The notes: a model not told the origin generated them from the letters alone. Shown: positions 1-7,486, numbered from the stretch's first letter. The stretch: 31,470 nucleotides of DNA from JBQLZQ01 sp052168355 (GCA_052168355.1 JBQLZQ010000045.1:1-31470), one strand, 5' to 3'. Numbers and translations are program-made.

Positions 1-57
1 CGCCAGCAGCGTCCCCTCCCCGCTCAGCCGCGCCTTCAGGCCCATCGGCGCGCTCAA
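1..57 (-). CDS. N-terminal fragment, possible HpcH/HpaI-type aldolase (partial)
   Basis: Reading leftward, an open frame begins at TTG 57 or ATG 45 and runs off the window edge. The visible residues MGLKARLSGEGTLLA resemble the start of HpcH/HpaI 2-keto-3-deoxy acid aldolases, which typically open with a LKxRLxxGexllg segment. Only about 15-19 residues are visible, so the family is a guess from the N-terminus. The TTG at 57 overlaps the stop of a 31-codon frame (149 to 54) in a stop/start TTGA arrangement. It lies downstream of the GntR regulator on the same strand, 240-250 bp away. A pyruvate-type aldolase would fit a catabolic set with the neighbouring LeuCD-like dehydratase, but that is inference. 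Confidence 0.35.
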   Translation of the reverse strand, partial: MSAPMGLKARLSGEGTLLA

Positions 58-161
58 GTCCGACCCGCGCGCTGCGCCTCGGTCGGTCCGCGGGCGACCG
101 GGCCCATCGCCTTGGCGCTGAAACGTTCGGTCATGAAGGGGTGGTGCATCTGGGCATTCCT

Positions 162-183
162 AAAAAACGGCCGCCGACCCGGC
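162..183 (-). terminator. Possible weak terminator downstream of the GntR gene
   Basis: On the minus strand a short GC-rich stretch able to form only a 4-bp stem (GCCG/CGGC) is followed by a run of six T. The stem is weak, so this is a low-confidence intrinsic terminator. The rest of 58-299 shows no other gene that I can support. Confidence 0.2.
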
Positions 184-299
184 AATGTTCACTTGTATCT
201 TCAATAGGACATATAGGCCGGCAGGTCCAGGGGGTTCGACCTTTGGCGCCAGAGCGGTGCGGGCCACGCCCTGTTACAAGACGGGCCCCTCAGCCCCGA

Positions 300-1103
300 T
301 CAGCCATCGGCCTCCCACACCGAGGCTTCGCCACCGGTTTTACGGGACATGGTCATGCGGTATTCGTAAAGGTCGGGGCGATAAAGCGCCCTGATATACT
401 CCACCGGCCGGTCGTCCTGGTCCGAGACGATGCGGCTGATCGCCAGCAGCGGCGCCCCGACCTGCACGCCCAGCATGGGGGCGACGGCGGCATCGGCCAG
501 GCGGGCGGTGATCGTTTGCGCCGCCGAGGATACCTTGACCCCCGCTTCTTCGAGCAGCGCCAGAAGGGGCCGCGCCGCCAGGTCGCCCTTCTTGTAGCGC
601 CGGCCGATGTCCTCCGGCACCCACGTGGTCAGATAAGACATGGGCTGGCCCTTGATCGAGCGCACGCGGACAGCCTTCTGCACGATGGCCCCGTCTTCCA
701 GCGCCAGCGCCGCGGCCACGTCGTCGGCGGCCGATACATAAGCGAAATCGAGCAGCTTGACCTGGGTCGTCAGCCCCATGGCCAGCAGGTTCTCCAGCAG
801 GCCGGTGATGTTGGAACGCAGCGGCTGAAGCGGGCCGGCGCGGCGGACGGGAAAGGTTCCACGACCGCGGAACCGTTCGATCATCCCCTCGCGCTCAAGT
901 TTTTCCAATGCCCGGCGCACCGTGATCCGCGACACCTTGAACAGCCGGGAAAGCTCGTGCTCGCTGGGCATCGCCCGGTCGCTGGCGTGGACGCCTTCCA
1001 GGATCTGCTCGCGCAGCACCAGATACATCTGGTGATAGAGCGGCAAGGGGGACGCCGCTTCGGGCAGCCGGCGGCGGTCGAATCGGGGTGTCGGAGAGGT
1101 CAT
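300..1103 (-). CDS. GntR-family transcriptional regulator with UTRA domain
   Basis: A 267-residue regulator starting at ATG 1103 (MTSPTPRFDR); a TTG start at 1127 would add eight residues but lies inside the operator. Residues about 20-85 form a winged helix-turn-helix of GntR type: PLYHQMYLVLREQI, then PSEHELSRLFKVSRITVRRA, then the wing FRGRGTF. The remainder matches the UTRA effector-binding fold, which usually binds a small sugar or acid ligand. The gene diverges from the LeuC/LeuD-like pair, and a perfect palindrome fills the gap, so it probably represses that pair and itself until an inducer binds. The ligand is unknown. Family assignment is strong; the regulatory role is inferred from position and operator. 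Confidence 0.93.
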   Translation of the reverse strand: MTSPTPRFDRRRLPEAASPLPLYHQMYLVLREQILEGVHASDRAMPSEHELSRLFKVSRITVRRALEKLEREGMIERFRGRGTFPVRRAGPLQPLRSNITGLLENLLAMGLTTQVKLLDFAYVSAADDVAAALALEDGAIVQKAVRVRSIKGQPMSYLTTWVPEDIGRRYKKGDLAARPLLALLEEAGVKVSSAAQTITARLADAAVAPMLGVQVGAPLLAISRIVSDQDDRPVEYIRALYRPDLYEYRMTMSRKTGGEASVWEADG

Positions 1104-1121
1104 GGGAACGCGGCACACTGG

Positions 1122-1149
1122 TTGCAAACTATTGTTATATCACTATAAC
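1122..1149 (+). promoter_or_regulatory. Putative promoter for the leuCD-like operon
   Basis: TTGCAA (1122-1127) and TATAAC (1144-1149) are separated by 16 bp and would start transcription near 1156. The -10 hexamer lies within the right arm of the palindrome, so a bound repressor would occlude RNA polymerase. The assignment is by eye against the sigma-70 consensus. Confidence 0.5.
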
Positions 1150-1156
1150 AATAGTT
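1127..1156. promoter_or_regulatory. Perfect palindromic operator (13-bp arms), probable GntR/UTRA site
   Basis: The left arm AACTATTGTTATA (1127-1139) and right arm TATAACAATAGTT (1144-1156) are exact reverse complements around a 4-bp spacer, TCAC. The site is AT-rich in a strongly GC-rich context and lies between the divergent GntR gene and the leuCD-like operon, overlapping the rightward -10 element. GntR/HutC-type regulators bind such symmetric sites as dimers. The symmetry is seen directly; the protein bound is inferred. Confidence 0.85.
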
Positions 1157-1202
1157 GGAGGACAGCGAAAGCGCCGGACCGAAAAAATAGGGGAAAGAGT
1201 TT

Positions 1203-1259
1203 ATGAACGCCACAACCGACGCGATAGGTCCACGCGTTCCGGACGGGGCGCGCGCGTGA
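1203..1259 (+). CDS. Possible 18-codon leader ORF upstream of the leuC-like gene
   Basis: ATG 1203 follows an excellent ribosome-binding sequence (AGGGGAAAGAG at about 1191-1201) and encodes an 18-residue peptide, MNATTDAIGPRVPDGARA, ending at TGA 1257-1259. The leuC-like ATG (1270) lies 10 bases after that stop and has no comparably good Shine-Dalgarno of its own. Ribosomes may therefore load on the small ORF and reinitiate on the dehydratase gene. The peptide has no run of any one amino acid, so classical attenuation is not indicated. It may simply be an accidental ORF; only conservation or ribosome profiling would decide. Confidence 0.35.
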   Translation: MNATTDAIGPRVPDGARA

Positions 1260-1269
1260 TGACCCGGCC

Positions 1270-2691
1270 ATGACCGGATCTGCCCCGGGCCCCCGCTCCC
1301 TGTTCGACAAGATCTGGGACACCCATGCGATCCTGACCGATCGCGACGGCCAGACCCTGTTGTCGATCGACCGGCATTTCGTCCATGAAGGGTCGTTTCA
1401 CGCCTTCGACAAGCTGCATCGTCGGGGCCTGCCGGTGCGCCGCCCCGACCTGACCACGGCCGTCGCCGACCACTACGTGCCGACCATCGGCCGTGACAGG
1501 CCCATCGGCGATCCCGAGATCCGGACCGTGGTCGACCTGCTGACCCGCAACGCCACGGCCAATAACCTTCGGCTGTTCGGCCTCGGCGATCCGCGCCAGG
1601 GGATCGTCCATGTCGTCGGTCCCGAACAGGGGCTCACCCTGCCCGGCCTGATCACCGTCTGCGGTGACAGCCACACCGCCACCCATGGCGCCTTCGGCGC
1701 CTTTGCCTTTGGCATCGGCGCGTCGGAAGTGGCCCATGTGCTGGCCACCCAGACCCTGTGGCAGCGCCGCCCCAAGACCTTCCGGATCGTCGTCGACGGC
1801 GTGCTGGCCCCCGGGGTCGGGGCCAAGGACGTGATCCTGTCGATCATCGCCCGCATCGGCGCCGGCGGGGCCGGCGGTCATGTCATCGAATATGCCGGAA
1901 CCGCCATCCGCGGGCTCGACATGGCCGGGCGGATGACGGTCTGCAACATGTCGATCGAGGCCGGAGCCAAGGCCGGTCTGATCGCCCCCGACGACACCGC
2001 CTTCGCCTGGCTGGAGGGGCGGCCGTTCGCGCCCAAGGGTGCGGCCTGGGACCGCGCCGTCGCCGCCTGGCGCGATCTGGCCGGCGACGCGGACGCCGCC
2101 TTCGACCGGGAGTTGAGCCTGGATGCCGGCGCCATCGCGCCGATCGTCACCTGGGGCACCAGCCCGGAGGACGCGCTGCCCATCGACGCCGCCGTACCCG
2201 ACCCCCAGTCCGAGACGGATCCCGACCGCCGCCGGGCGATGGAACGGGCGCTGGACTATATGGGGCTCGTCCCCGGCGCGCGGCTGGCCGACATCGCCGT
2301 CGACCGGGTCTTTATCGGGTCGTGCACGAATGCGCGGCTGGAGGATCTGCGCGCCGCCGCCGCCATCCTCAAGGGACGCCGCGCCGCCGTCCCCGGCATC
2401 GTTTCGCCCGGTTCCAGCGCTGTCAAGCGCGCGGCCGAGGCCGAGGGGCTGGACGCGGTGTTCACGGCGGCGGGGCTGGACTGGCGCGACAGCGGGTGTT
2501 CGCTGTGCGTCGGCATGAACGGCGACCTGGTGGCGCCCGGCGAGCGCTGCGCGTCGACCACCAACCGCAATTTCCGCGGCCGGCAGGGCCCCGGCGCGCG
2601 CACGCACCTGATGAGCCCGGCCATGGTCGCGGCGGCGGCCGTGACCGGCCGTCTGACCGATGTGCGCGCGCTGCCGCCGGCGGAGGTCTGA
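1270..2691 (+). CDS. LeuC-like 3-isopropylmalate dehydratase large subunit (probable non-leucine paralogue)
   Basis: This 473-residue protein has the full LeuC/aconitase catalytic-subunit architecture: the [4Fe-4S] ligands are C352 (FIGSCTNAR), C410 and C413 (DSGCSLCVGMN), followed by GERCASTTNRNFRGRQG. GIVHVVGPEQGLTLPG and CGDSHTATHGAFGA are intact, as is the Asp-His pair. Two active-site-side segments differ from E. coli LeuC: HEVTSPQAF is here HEGSFHAF (one residue shorter), and MDHNVST is here ADHYVPT. With LeuD it should reversibly dehydrate/hydrate a 2-substituted malate-type diacid in the cytoplasm. The divergent UTRA regulator and absence of leuA/leuB suggest a catabolic substrate rather than leucine synthesis. 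Family is certain; substrate is not. Confidence 0.9.
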   Translation: MTGSAPGPRSLFDKIWDTHAILTDRDGQTLLSIDRHFVHEGSFHAFDKLHRRGLPVRRPDLTTAVADHYVPTIGRDRPIGDPEIRTVVDLLTRNATANNLRLFGLGDPRQGIVHVVGPEQGLTLPGLITVCGDSHTATHGAFGAFAFGIGASEVAHVLATQTLWQRRPKTFRIVVDGVLAPGVGAKDVILSIIARIGAGGAGGHVIEYAGTAIRGLDMAGRMTVCNMSIEAGAKAGLIAPDDTAFAWLEGRPFAPKGAAWDRAVAAWRDLAGDADAAFDRELSLDAGAIAPIVTWGTSPEDALPIDAAVPDPQSETDPDRRRAMERALDYMGLVPGARLADIAVDRVFIGSCTNARLEDLRAAAAILKGRRAAVPGIVSPGSSAVKRAAEAEGLDAVFTAAGLDWRDSGCSLCVGMNGDLVAPGERCASTTNRNFRGRQGPGARTHLMSPAMVAAAAVTGRLTDVRALPPAEV

Positions 2692-2694
2692 CCC

Positions 2695-3318
2695 GTGGAG
2701 AAATTCACCGCCCTGACCGCCGTCGCCGCGCCGATCGACCAGCCCAACGTGGATACGGATCAGATCATCCCGGCCCGTTTCATGCGCAAGCCCCGGTCGG
2801 TGGGCTACGACCGCTTCCTGTTCCACGATCAGCGTTACGACCAGGGTGGGGTCGAGCGGCCCGGCTTTCCGCTCAACCGCCCCCTGTGGCGCGCCGCCCG
2901 CATTCTGGTGGCCGACCACAATTTCGGCTGCGGGTCGTCGCGGGAAGCCGCGGTCTATGCCCTGGTCGACGGCGGCATCCGCTGCGTCATCGCCCCCAGC
3001 TTCGGCGATATCTTCTACAACAACGCCGTCGAGAACGGCCTGCTGCCGGTGGTCCTGGACGCCGACGCGGCGGCCGAGATACGCCAAGGCCTGCATGCCC
3101 GACCGGGCACCGAGCTGACCGTCGACCTGGCCGCCCAGACGGTGACGGACGAAGACGGCGCCCCCCGGACCTTCGCCATCGACGCCGGCGTCAAACGCCG
3201 CCTGCTCGAAGGCCTCGACGCCATCGCCCTGACGCTCCGGCACGCCGAAGCCATCGAACGCTTCGAAAAGAGCCGGGCCGAAACCGCGCCATGGGCCGCG
3301 ATCGCCGACCCGCGCTGA
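2695..3318 (+). CDS. LeuD-like dehydratase small subunit
   Basis: This 207-residue protein is close to the usual LeuD size of about 200. It starts at GTG 2695, with GGAGG seven bases upstream inside the end of the leuC-like gene, so the two are co-translated (3-bp gap). It carries NVDTDQIIPARFM near residues 18-30, the swivelling-domain signature NFGCGSSRE at 76-84, and APSFGDIFYNN at 100-110. The substrate-specificity loop reads MRKPRSVGYDRFLF, unlike the E. coli LQKVTRTGFGAHLF. This supports the idea that the pair handles a different 2- or 3-substituted malate. It completes the heterodimeric hydro-lyase with the preceding gene. Confidence 0.9.
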   Translation: MEKFTALTAVAAPIDQPNVDTDQIIPARFMRKPRSVGYDRFLFHDQRYDQGGVERPGFPLNRPLWRAARILVADHNFGCGSSREAAVYALVDGGIRCVIAPSFGDIFYNNAVENGLLPVVLDADAAAEIRQGLHARPGTELTVDLAAQTVTDEDGAPRTFAIDAGVKRRLLEGLDAIALTLRHAEAIERFEKSRAETAPWAAIADPR

Positions 3319-3345
3319 CGGCGGCGACGAGCCGACGAAGACGCC

Positions 3346-3696
3346 TCAGCGCTCGATCATCGTCTCGAAGCCGCCAAAGATCATGCGTTTGCCGTCGAAC
3401 GGCATGTCCGCCATACCGTTCATGCGCGGGTCGGCCATCACCTTTTCGTTGCCCTTGTCCCGCGCCTCCCGCGACGGCCAGACGATCCAGGCGAAGACCA
3501 CCGTCTCGTCCTCCCGGCACTTGACCGCCATGGGGAAGGACGTGACCTCGCCGTCGGGAACGTCGTCGCCCCAGCATTCGACGGTTTGCAGCGCGCCATG
3601 CTCCTTGAACACCTCCGCCGCCGCCTCGGCGACCTTTCGGTAGGCGTCGCGGTTGGCGTTGGGCACCGCGAGCACGAAGCCATCGACGTAGGTCAT
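3346..3696 (-). CDS. DUF1428 family protein (YbaA-like)
   Basis: This 116-residue protein begins MTYVDGFVLAVPNANRDAYR and ends FDGKRMIFGGFETMIER, matching the DUF1428/YbaA family closely along its whole length (E. coli YbaA has the same MKYVDGFVVAVP opening, an ECW..DVPDG centre and the same DGKRMIYGGFE ending). The family has a dimeric alpha/beta-barrel ferredoxin-like fold and no established reaction. AAGGAAC precedes ATG 3696. It lies 76 bp downstream of the glutathione S-transferase on the same strand and may share its MarR-controlled promoter. Its 3' end converges with the leuD-like gene across a 27-bp gap with no clear terminator. Confidence 0.9.
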   Translation of the reverse strand: MTYVDGFVLAVPNANRDAYRKVAEAAAEVFKEHGALQTVECWGDDVPDGEVTSFPMAVKCREDETVVFAWIVWPSREARDKGNEKVMADPRMNGMADMPFDGKRMIFGGFETMIER

Positions 3697-3772
3697 CTGC
3701 CGGTTCCTTTCCCAATGTGTTCAGGTGGCCTTGTTGTCGGCACATGCGGCCGCATGGGCGCAGGAGCCCAAT

Positions 3773-4438
3773 TCACGCCGGCACCTTCTCCCGAAACGGC
3801 CGCAGGTGCGCCTCCATCGCCCGGCCGAACGCCGGGCGCGCCTCGCACCGCCGGCGGTAGGCGTCGAGGAGGGGGAACCGGGAGAGAAAGCCGCTGTCGA
3901 CCAGCTCGCGCAGCACCGTCGTCATCATAAGGTCGCCGGCGGAAAAGCGGCCTTCCAGATACTCCTTGTCGTCGAGCCACGCGCACAGCGCCGCCAGCCG
4001 CCGATCCAGTTTGGCCTCCAGCCGCGCGCGGCGGTCCCCGCTCTCGGCATCGCCGGCCCCGTCGTCGCCGGCCCCGTCGTCATCGAACTGGATCAGGTTC
4101 TGGGCGTGCGGTTCGACCGAGTTCAGCGCCGCCATCACCCAGCTGACCGTCCGCGCCCGGCCCGCCGTGTCGGACGGCGCCAACGCCTCGGACTTGCCCG
4201 CGATGTGGAGCACGATGGCGCCGGACTCGAACAGCTCGACCTCGTCATCCAGATAGGCCGGAACCTGTCCGAACGGCTGCCATTTCCGGTAGCTTCGGGA
4301 CGCCTGCACCTGCGGGTCGATCAGCGTCGCCTCGTAGGGCAGGCCCGCCTCCTCCAGCGCCCAGCGCACCCGCAGGTCCTTGACATAGCCCTGAACGAAC
4401 GGCGGCACCCACCGGAACGCGGTTACGTGAATAGTCAT
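3773..4438 (-). CDS. Glutathione S-transferase family protein
   Basis: This 221-residue protein has an N-terminal thioredoxin-like domain (about 1-80) with VRWALEEAGLPYEATLID, the cis-proline stretch GQVPAYLDDEVELFESGAI, and an all-helical C-terminal domain with FSAGDLMMTTVLREL. It should conjugate or isomerise small electrophiles with glutathione in the cytoplasm. ATG 4438 has a strong GAGGAG ribosome site. The gene diverges from a MarR regulator across a shared operator, the usual arrangement for detoxification genes. An acidic loop (DDGAGDDGAG) is encoded by an exact 15-bp tandem duplication at 4052-4081 and is probably surface exposed. The substrate is unknown. Confidence 0.9.
   Translation of the reverse strand: MTIHVTAFRWVPPFVQGYVKDLRVRWALEEAGLPYEATLIDPQVQASRSYRKWQPFGQVPAYLDDEVELFESGAIVLHIAGKSEALAPSDTAGRARTVSWVMAALNSVEPHAQNLIQFDDDGAGDDGAGDAESGDRRARLEAKLDRRLAALCAWLDDKEYLEGRFSAGDLMMTTVLRELVDSGFLSRFPLLDAYRRRCEARPAFGRAMEAHLRPFREKVPA
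4052..4081. repeat. Exact 15-bp tandem duplication inside the GST gene
   Basis: The unit GCCGGCCCCGTCGTC occurs twice head-to-tail (4052-4066 and 4067-4081). It is in frame and duplicates five residues (DDGAG) in the C-terminal domain of the glutathione S-transferase. Confidence 0.9.
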
Positions 4439-4496
4439 GGGATCGTCTCCTCGCTGCCATGAGAGGATCTACGGATGAGCGGAGATTCTAGATAGC

Positions 4497-4526
4497 TTGA
4501 CATTTATGTTGATGTCAACATATAAA
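4497..4526 (+). promoter_or_regulatory. Promoter of the marR gene, probably giving a leaderless mRNA
   Basis: A consensus -35 TTGACA (4497-4502) is followed 18 bp later by TATAAA (4521-4526). The expected transcription start at about 4532-4533 coincides with the MarR start codon (ATG 4532; a second in-frame ATG at 4538), and no Shine-Dalgarno precedes it. The operator palindrome lies between the two hexamers. Confidence 0.65.
4505..4522. promoter_or_regulatory. Palindromic operator, probable MarR site
   Basis: TATGTTGA (4505-4512) and TCAACATA (4515-4522) are exact reverse complements with a 2-bp spacer. The 18-bp size and the position between the divergent GST and marR genes are typical of MarR-family autoregulatory sites. 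A TTGACA on the minus strand (4513-4518) lies in the right arm, so occupancy could silence both directions. Confidence 0.8.
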
Positions 4527-4531
4527 ATGCC

Positions 4532-4978
4532 ATGACCATGCGCGACGACCTTCCCCTGACGGTCACGCACGAGGTGCGCGACACCTGCCTGTGCCTGCAC
4601 ATCCAGCGCGCGGCGCGGGCCGTTGCCCGGCGTTTCGACGACGCGCTGCGGCCGCATGGCCTGACGAACGGCCAGTTTTCGCTGCTGATGGCGCTCAACC
4701 GGCCGCAGCCGCCCCGCGTCGGCGATCTGGCGCCCCTGCTGGCCATGGACCGCACGACGCTGACGGCCAATCTGAAGCCGCTCGAGCGGCGCGGCCTGGT
4801 CGAGATCCTTGTCGATCCGCAGGACCGGCGCAGCCGCCGGCTGACCCTTACGGATGCCGGGCGCGACCTGCTGATCGCCGCGGTTCCGGCCTGGCGCGCC
4901 ACGCACGTCGACATCGACCGGATGCTGCCCAGCCTGGACCCGGACCGGCTGCGTGGCGATCTTCTGGCGCTGTCGTGA
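4532..4978 (+). CDS. MarR-family transcriptional regulator
   Basis: This 148-residue winged-helix protein has the usual MarR length. Residues about 50-105 hold the recognition region RVGDLAPLLAMDRTTLTANLKPLERRGLVE, and the wing carries the family signature DPQDRRSRRLTLTDAGRDLL. It should dimerise and bind the palindrome immediately upstream, repressing itself, the following serine hydrolase and probably the divergent glutathione S-transferase until a phenolic or other ligand releases it. The start could be ATG 4532 or ATG 4538; both fit the predicted leaderless transcript. Family assignment is firm; the ligand is unknown. Confidence 0.93.
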   Translation: MTMRDDLPLTVTHEVRDTCLCLHIQRAARAVARRFDDALRPHGLTNGQFSLLMALNRPQPPRVGDLAPLLAMDRTTLTANLKPLERRGLVEILVDPQDRRSRRLTLTDAGRDLLIAAVPAWRATHVDIDRMLPSLDPDRLRGDLLALS

Positions 4979-5010
4979 CCGGGACCGACGCGGGCGTCGG
5001 GCACCGTTGG

Positions 5011-6327
5011 ATGATGAAAAGCGGGATGGATTCCGGCAGGACGGTCGACCGTCGGCGGGTCCTCGAAGGGGCCGCCACCTTCGGGCTCGCAGCGTTTTGG
5101 GGAGAATATGGGATGGCGAAGGCGACGACCGGGGCGGCATGGTCGCGGGACGGGCTGACGGCCCTCGACACGGCGATGGCCGGTCATGTCGCCCGCGGCG
5201 GGATACCGGGCGTCGTGGCGTTGCTGGCGCGGGGCGACGACGTGCACGTCACGGTCCACGGCGCGATGGATTTCGGCGAGACCGCGCCGATGCGGCGCGA
5301 CACGATCTTCCGCATCGCCTCGCTGACCAAACCGGTGTCCGCCGCGATCGCCATGATGCTGGTCGAGGACGGGAAATTCACCCTCGACGAGCCGGTGGAC
5401 CGTCTGCTGCCCGAGCTTGCCGGCCGGCGGGTGCTCAAACACCTCGACGGACCCGTCGACGACACGGTCCCCGCCCTCCGCCCGATCCTGATCGGCGACC
5501 TGCTGACCCTGCGCATGGGCATGGGGGCCATCTTCAGCGCCGATCCCCACCCCATCGTCCAGGCGATGGCCGACCGCGGCATCGCCGTCGGGCCGCACCT
5601 GCCCGAAGCGGACGGTCCCGACGACTATATCGCCAAGCTGGGCGCCCTGCCGCTGATGCACCAGCCCGGCGAGATGTGGATGTACGACACCGGCATGCAC
5701 GTGCTCGGAGTCCTGATCGAACGCGCGGCGGACCGGCCGCTCGCGGATCTGTTTGAGGAGCGGCTGTTCACGCCCCTCGGCATGATCGACACCGGCTTTA
5801 GCGTCCCGGCGGACAAGCTCGACCGGCTGCCGGCCTGCCATTGGCGGAACCACGGGACCGGCGCGGTCGAGGTCTTCGACCCGGCGGGGCCCGACAGCCG
5901 TTTCGCCCGGACGCCGGGGTTTGCCAACGCGGCCGGCGGTCTGGTGTCGACGGCGGACGACTATCTGGCCTTTGCGCGGATGATGCTGAACGGTGGCGAC
6001 CATGCCGGGCGGCGGCTGCTGTCGCGCGATTCGGTTTCCCTGATGACCCGCGACCACATCACCGCCGATCAGAAGGCGCGGTCCGTCTTCGCGCCCGGCT
6101 TCTGGGACCAGTATGGCTGGGGCCTCGGCATGGCCGTGTCGCACCGGAAGACGAAGGGCGAGCCGTACGGTCTCGGCTGGGACGGCGGTTACGGCACGTC
6201 CGGCTATTGGGATCCCGAGAGCGGTCTGATCGGCATTCTTCTGACCCAGCGGCTTTGGGACTCGCCCGAACCGCCGGCCGTCAGAAAAGAGTTCTGGCAA
6301 GCCGCCAACGCGGCCCTCGGTCAGTGA
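5011..6327 (+). CDS. Serine hydrolase of the beta-lactamase/class C esterase family, probably exported by Tat
   Basis: This 438-residue protein, if started at ATG 5011, has a twin-arginine-like leader (DRRRVLEGAATFGLAAFWG, residues 13-31). The catalytic motifs are S104-L-T-K107, Tyr225 in YDTG (the YxN-equivalent) and GGYGT near residue 392 as the third motif. The family includes class C beta-lactamases, EstB-type esterases and D-amino-acid peptidases acting on esters, amides or lactones in the periplasm. GGLVSTADDYLAFARMML is a conserved non-lactamase esterase feature. Starts at 5014 or 5026 are also possible, none with a strong ribosome site. It follows marR by 32 bp, so it is probably co-regulated. 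Substrate unknown. Confidence 0.88.
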   Translation: MMKSGMDSGRTVDRRRVLEGAATFGLAAFWGEYGMAKATTGAAWSRDGLTALDTAMAGHVARGGIPGVVALLARGDDVHVTVHGAMDFGETAPMRRDTIFRIASLTKPVSAAIAMMLVEDGKFTLDEPVDRLLPELAGRRVLKHLDGPVDDTVPALRPILIGDLLTLRMGMGAIFSADPHPIVQAMADRGIAVGPHLPEADGPDDYIAKLGALPLMHQPGEMWMYDTGMHVLGVLIERAADRPLADLFEERLFTPLGMIDTGFSVPADKLDRLPACHWRNHGTGAVEVFDPAGPDSRFARTPGFANAAGGLVSTADDYLAFARMMLNGGDHAGRRLLSRDSVSLMTRDHITADQKARSVFAPGFWDQYGWGLGMAVSHRKTKGEPYGLGWDGGYGTSGYWDPESGLIGILLTQRLWDSPEPPAVRKEFWQAANAALGQ

Positions 6328-6430
6328 GGACACCCGACGCACCGATGCCACCGGCGCTGCCATACGGCCATGCTGACGCCGGACGCCAGTTGAGGGGTCT
6401 CCGGCATGGGTGCGGCGACGCGGTCACGGC

Positions 6431-7360
6431 CTAATAGCCAAGGTGCCTGTCCACGACGTTGAGCAGCGGCTCGTTCCGCTGGTGGCGCCTGATGTTTGCG
6501 GCGATCTCTTCAACCGCGATGTGAACATGCGTCGGGGCCGCGACATGGGGCGACACCAGGATTTTCTCGTAGCTCCACAGCGGGCTGTCGGCGGGCAGCG
6601 GCTCGGTCCGGAAAACGTCCAGCGCCGCGCCGCTGAGCTGACCGCTGTCGAGCGCGGCGATCAGGTCGGCCTCCACGACCTGCGCGCCCCGGGCGCCGTT
6701 GATCACCAAACCACCGCCGCGCATGGCGGCGAAGATGCCCGCATCGAGCAGATCCGTCGTTTCCGGTGTCAACGGCAGCAGGCTGATCAGCACATCCGTG
6801 CCCGCCACCGCGTCCATCAGGCCGTCCCGCCCCTGGAAGGCGGTGGCACCGGCGACCGCCCGCCCCGAACGGCTCCACACCCGCGTCTGGAACCCGATGC
6901 CGATCAGATGGGTCGCCACCGGGTAGCCAAGCTGGCCGGCACCAAGCACGGTCACGACCCTCTCCCGCGCCAACATCTCCGAACGCGGCGCCCAGTTTTT
7001 TGACGCCTGATCCTGGCGGTAGAGCAGGATGTTGCGATGCCAGGCCAGGGTGTGCGCCAACACCCATTCCACCATCCCTTCCGCCAGACCGTGGTCGACC
7101 AGCCGCGCGATGGGAACGTCTTCGGGCACCTCGCCGCCGGCCAGCAAATGGTCGACCCCGGCGTTCAGGCTCAACACCGCCCGCACCCCCGGCACGGCCC
7201 CGATGAGGCCCGGCTCGGGCTTTCCGGCGACGATATAGGGCACGCCCTCCGAGCCGATTTCCGCGAGGTCGGTCAGGATCTGGAAATCGGGCAGCTCGGC
7301 CCGAAACAGCGCCGCGATTCGAGGACGATCGTTTTCCGAAGCGACGAGAAGACGTGTCAT
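6431..7360 (-). CDS. ghrA: GhrA-type glyoxylate/hydroxypyruvate reductase (D-2-hydroxyacid dehydrogenase)
   Basis: This 309-residue protein is close to E. coli GhrA (312). The Rossmann motif GAGQLG is at 140-145, followed by VWSRS, whose arginine/serine pair favours NADPH. The catalytic triad of the D-2-hydroxyacid dehydrogenases is present as R224 (INGARGAQVVE), E253 (DVFRTEPLP) and H272 (VSPHVAAPTH). It should reduce glyoxylate, hydroxypyruvate or another 2-oxoacid in the cytoplasm. I start at ATG 7360; the open frame continues to 7900, but the upstream residues do not resemble the family and overlap the divergent SDR. It stands alone on its strand. The gene symbol reflects family resemblance, not a proven substrate. 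Confidence 0.85.
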   Translation of the reverse strand: MTRLLVASENDRPRIAALFRAELPDFQILTDLAEIGSEGVPYIVAGKPEPGLIGAVPGVRAVLSLNAGVDHLLAGGEVPEDVPIARLVDHGLAEGMVEWVLAHTLAWHRNILLYRQDQASKNWAPRSEMLARERVVTVLGAGQLGYPVATHLIGIGFQTRVWSRSGRAVAGATAFQGRDGLMDAVAGTDVLISLLPLTPETTDLLDAGIFAAMRGGGLVINGARGAQVVEADLIAALDSGQLSGAALDVFRTEPLPADSPLWSYEKILVSPHVAAPTHVHIAVEEIAANIRRHQRNEPLLNVVDRHLGY

Positions 7361-7486
7361 GGTTCCGATGATGTCCGGCGATCGACGAGGGGCGGCGCGG
7401 CATCCTACCCGCACGGCCCGGCCCTTGTCAGGCCTCCCGTAAACGCACAGTGTGCCGCTGGTTCTCGAAACGCCGTGGAGGCAAGG

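Noticed and set aside
1201..3243. A 680-codon minus-strand frame opposite leuCD.
   Set aside because: It is antisense to two well-supported genes and has shadow-type composition.
4504..6363. A 619-codon minus-strand frame opposite marR and the serine hydrolase.
   Set aside because: Same reasoning; the plus-strand genes carry intact family motifs.
6328..6430. A terminator between the serine hydrolase and ghrA.
   Set aside because: Only a 5-bp CCGGA/TCCGG pairing with a long loop is visible and there is no T-run.
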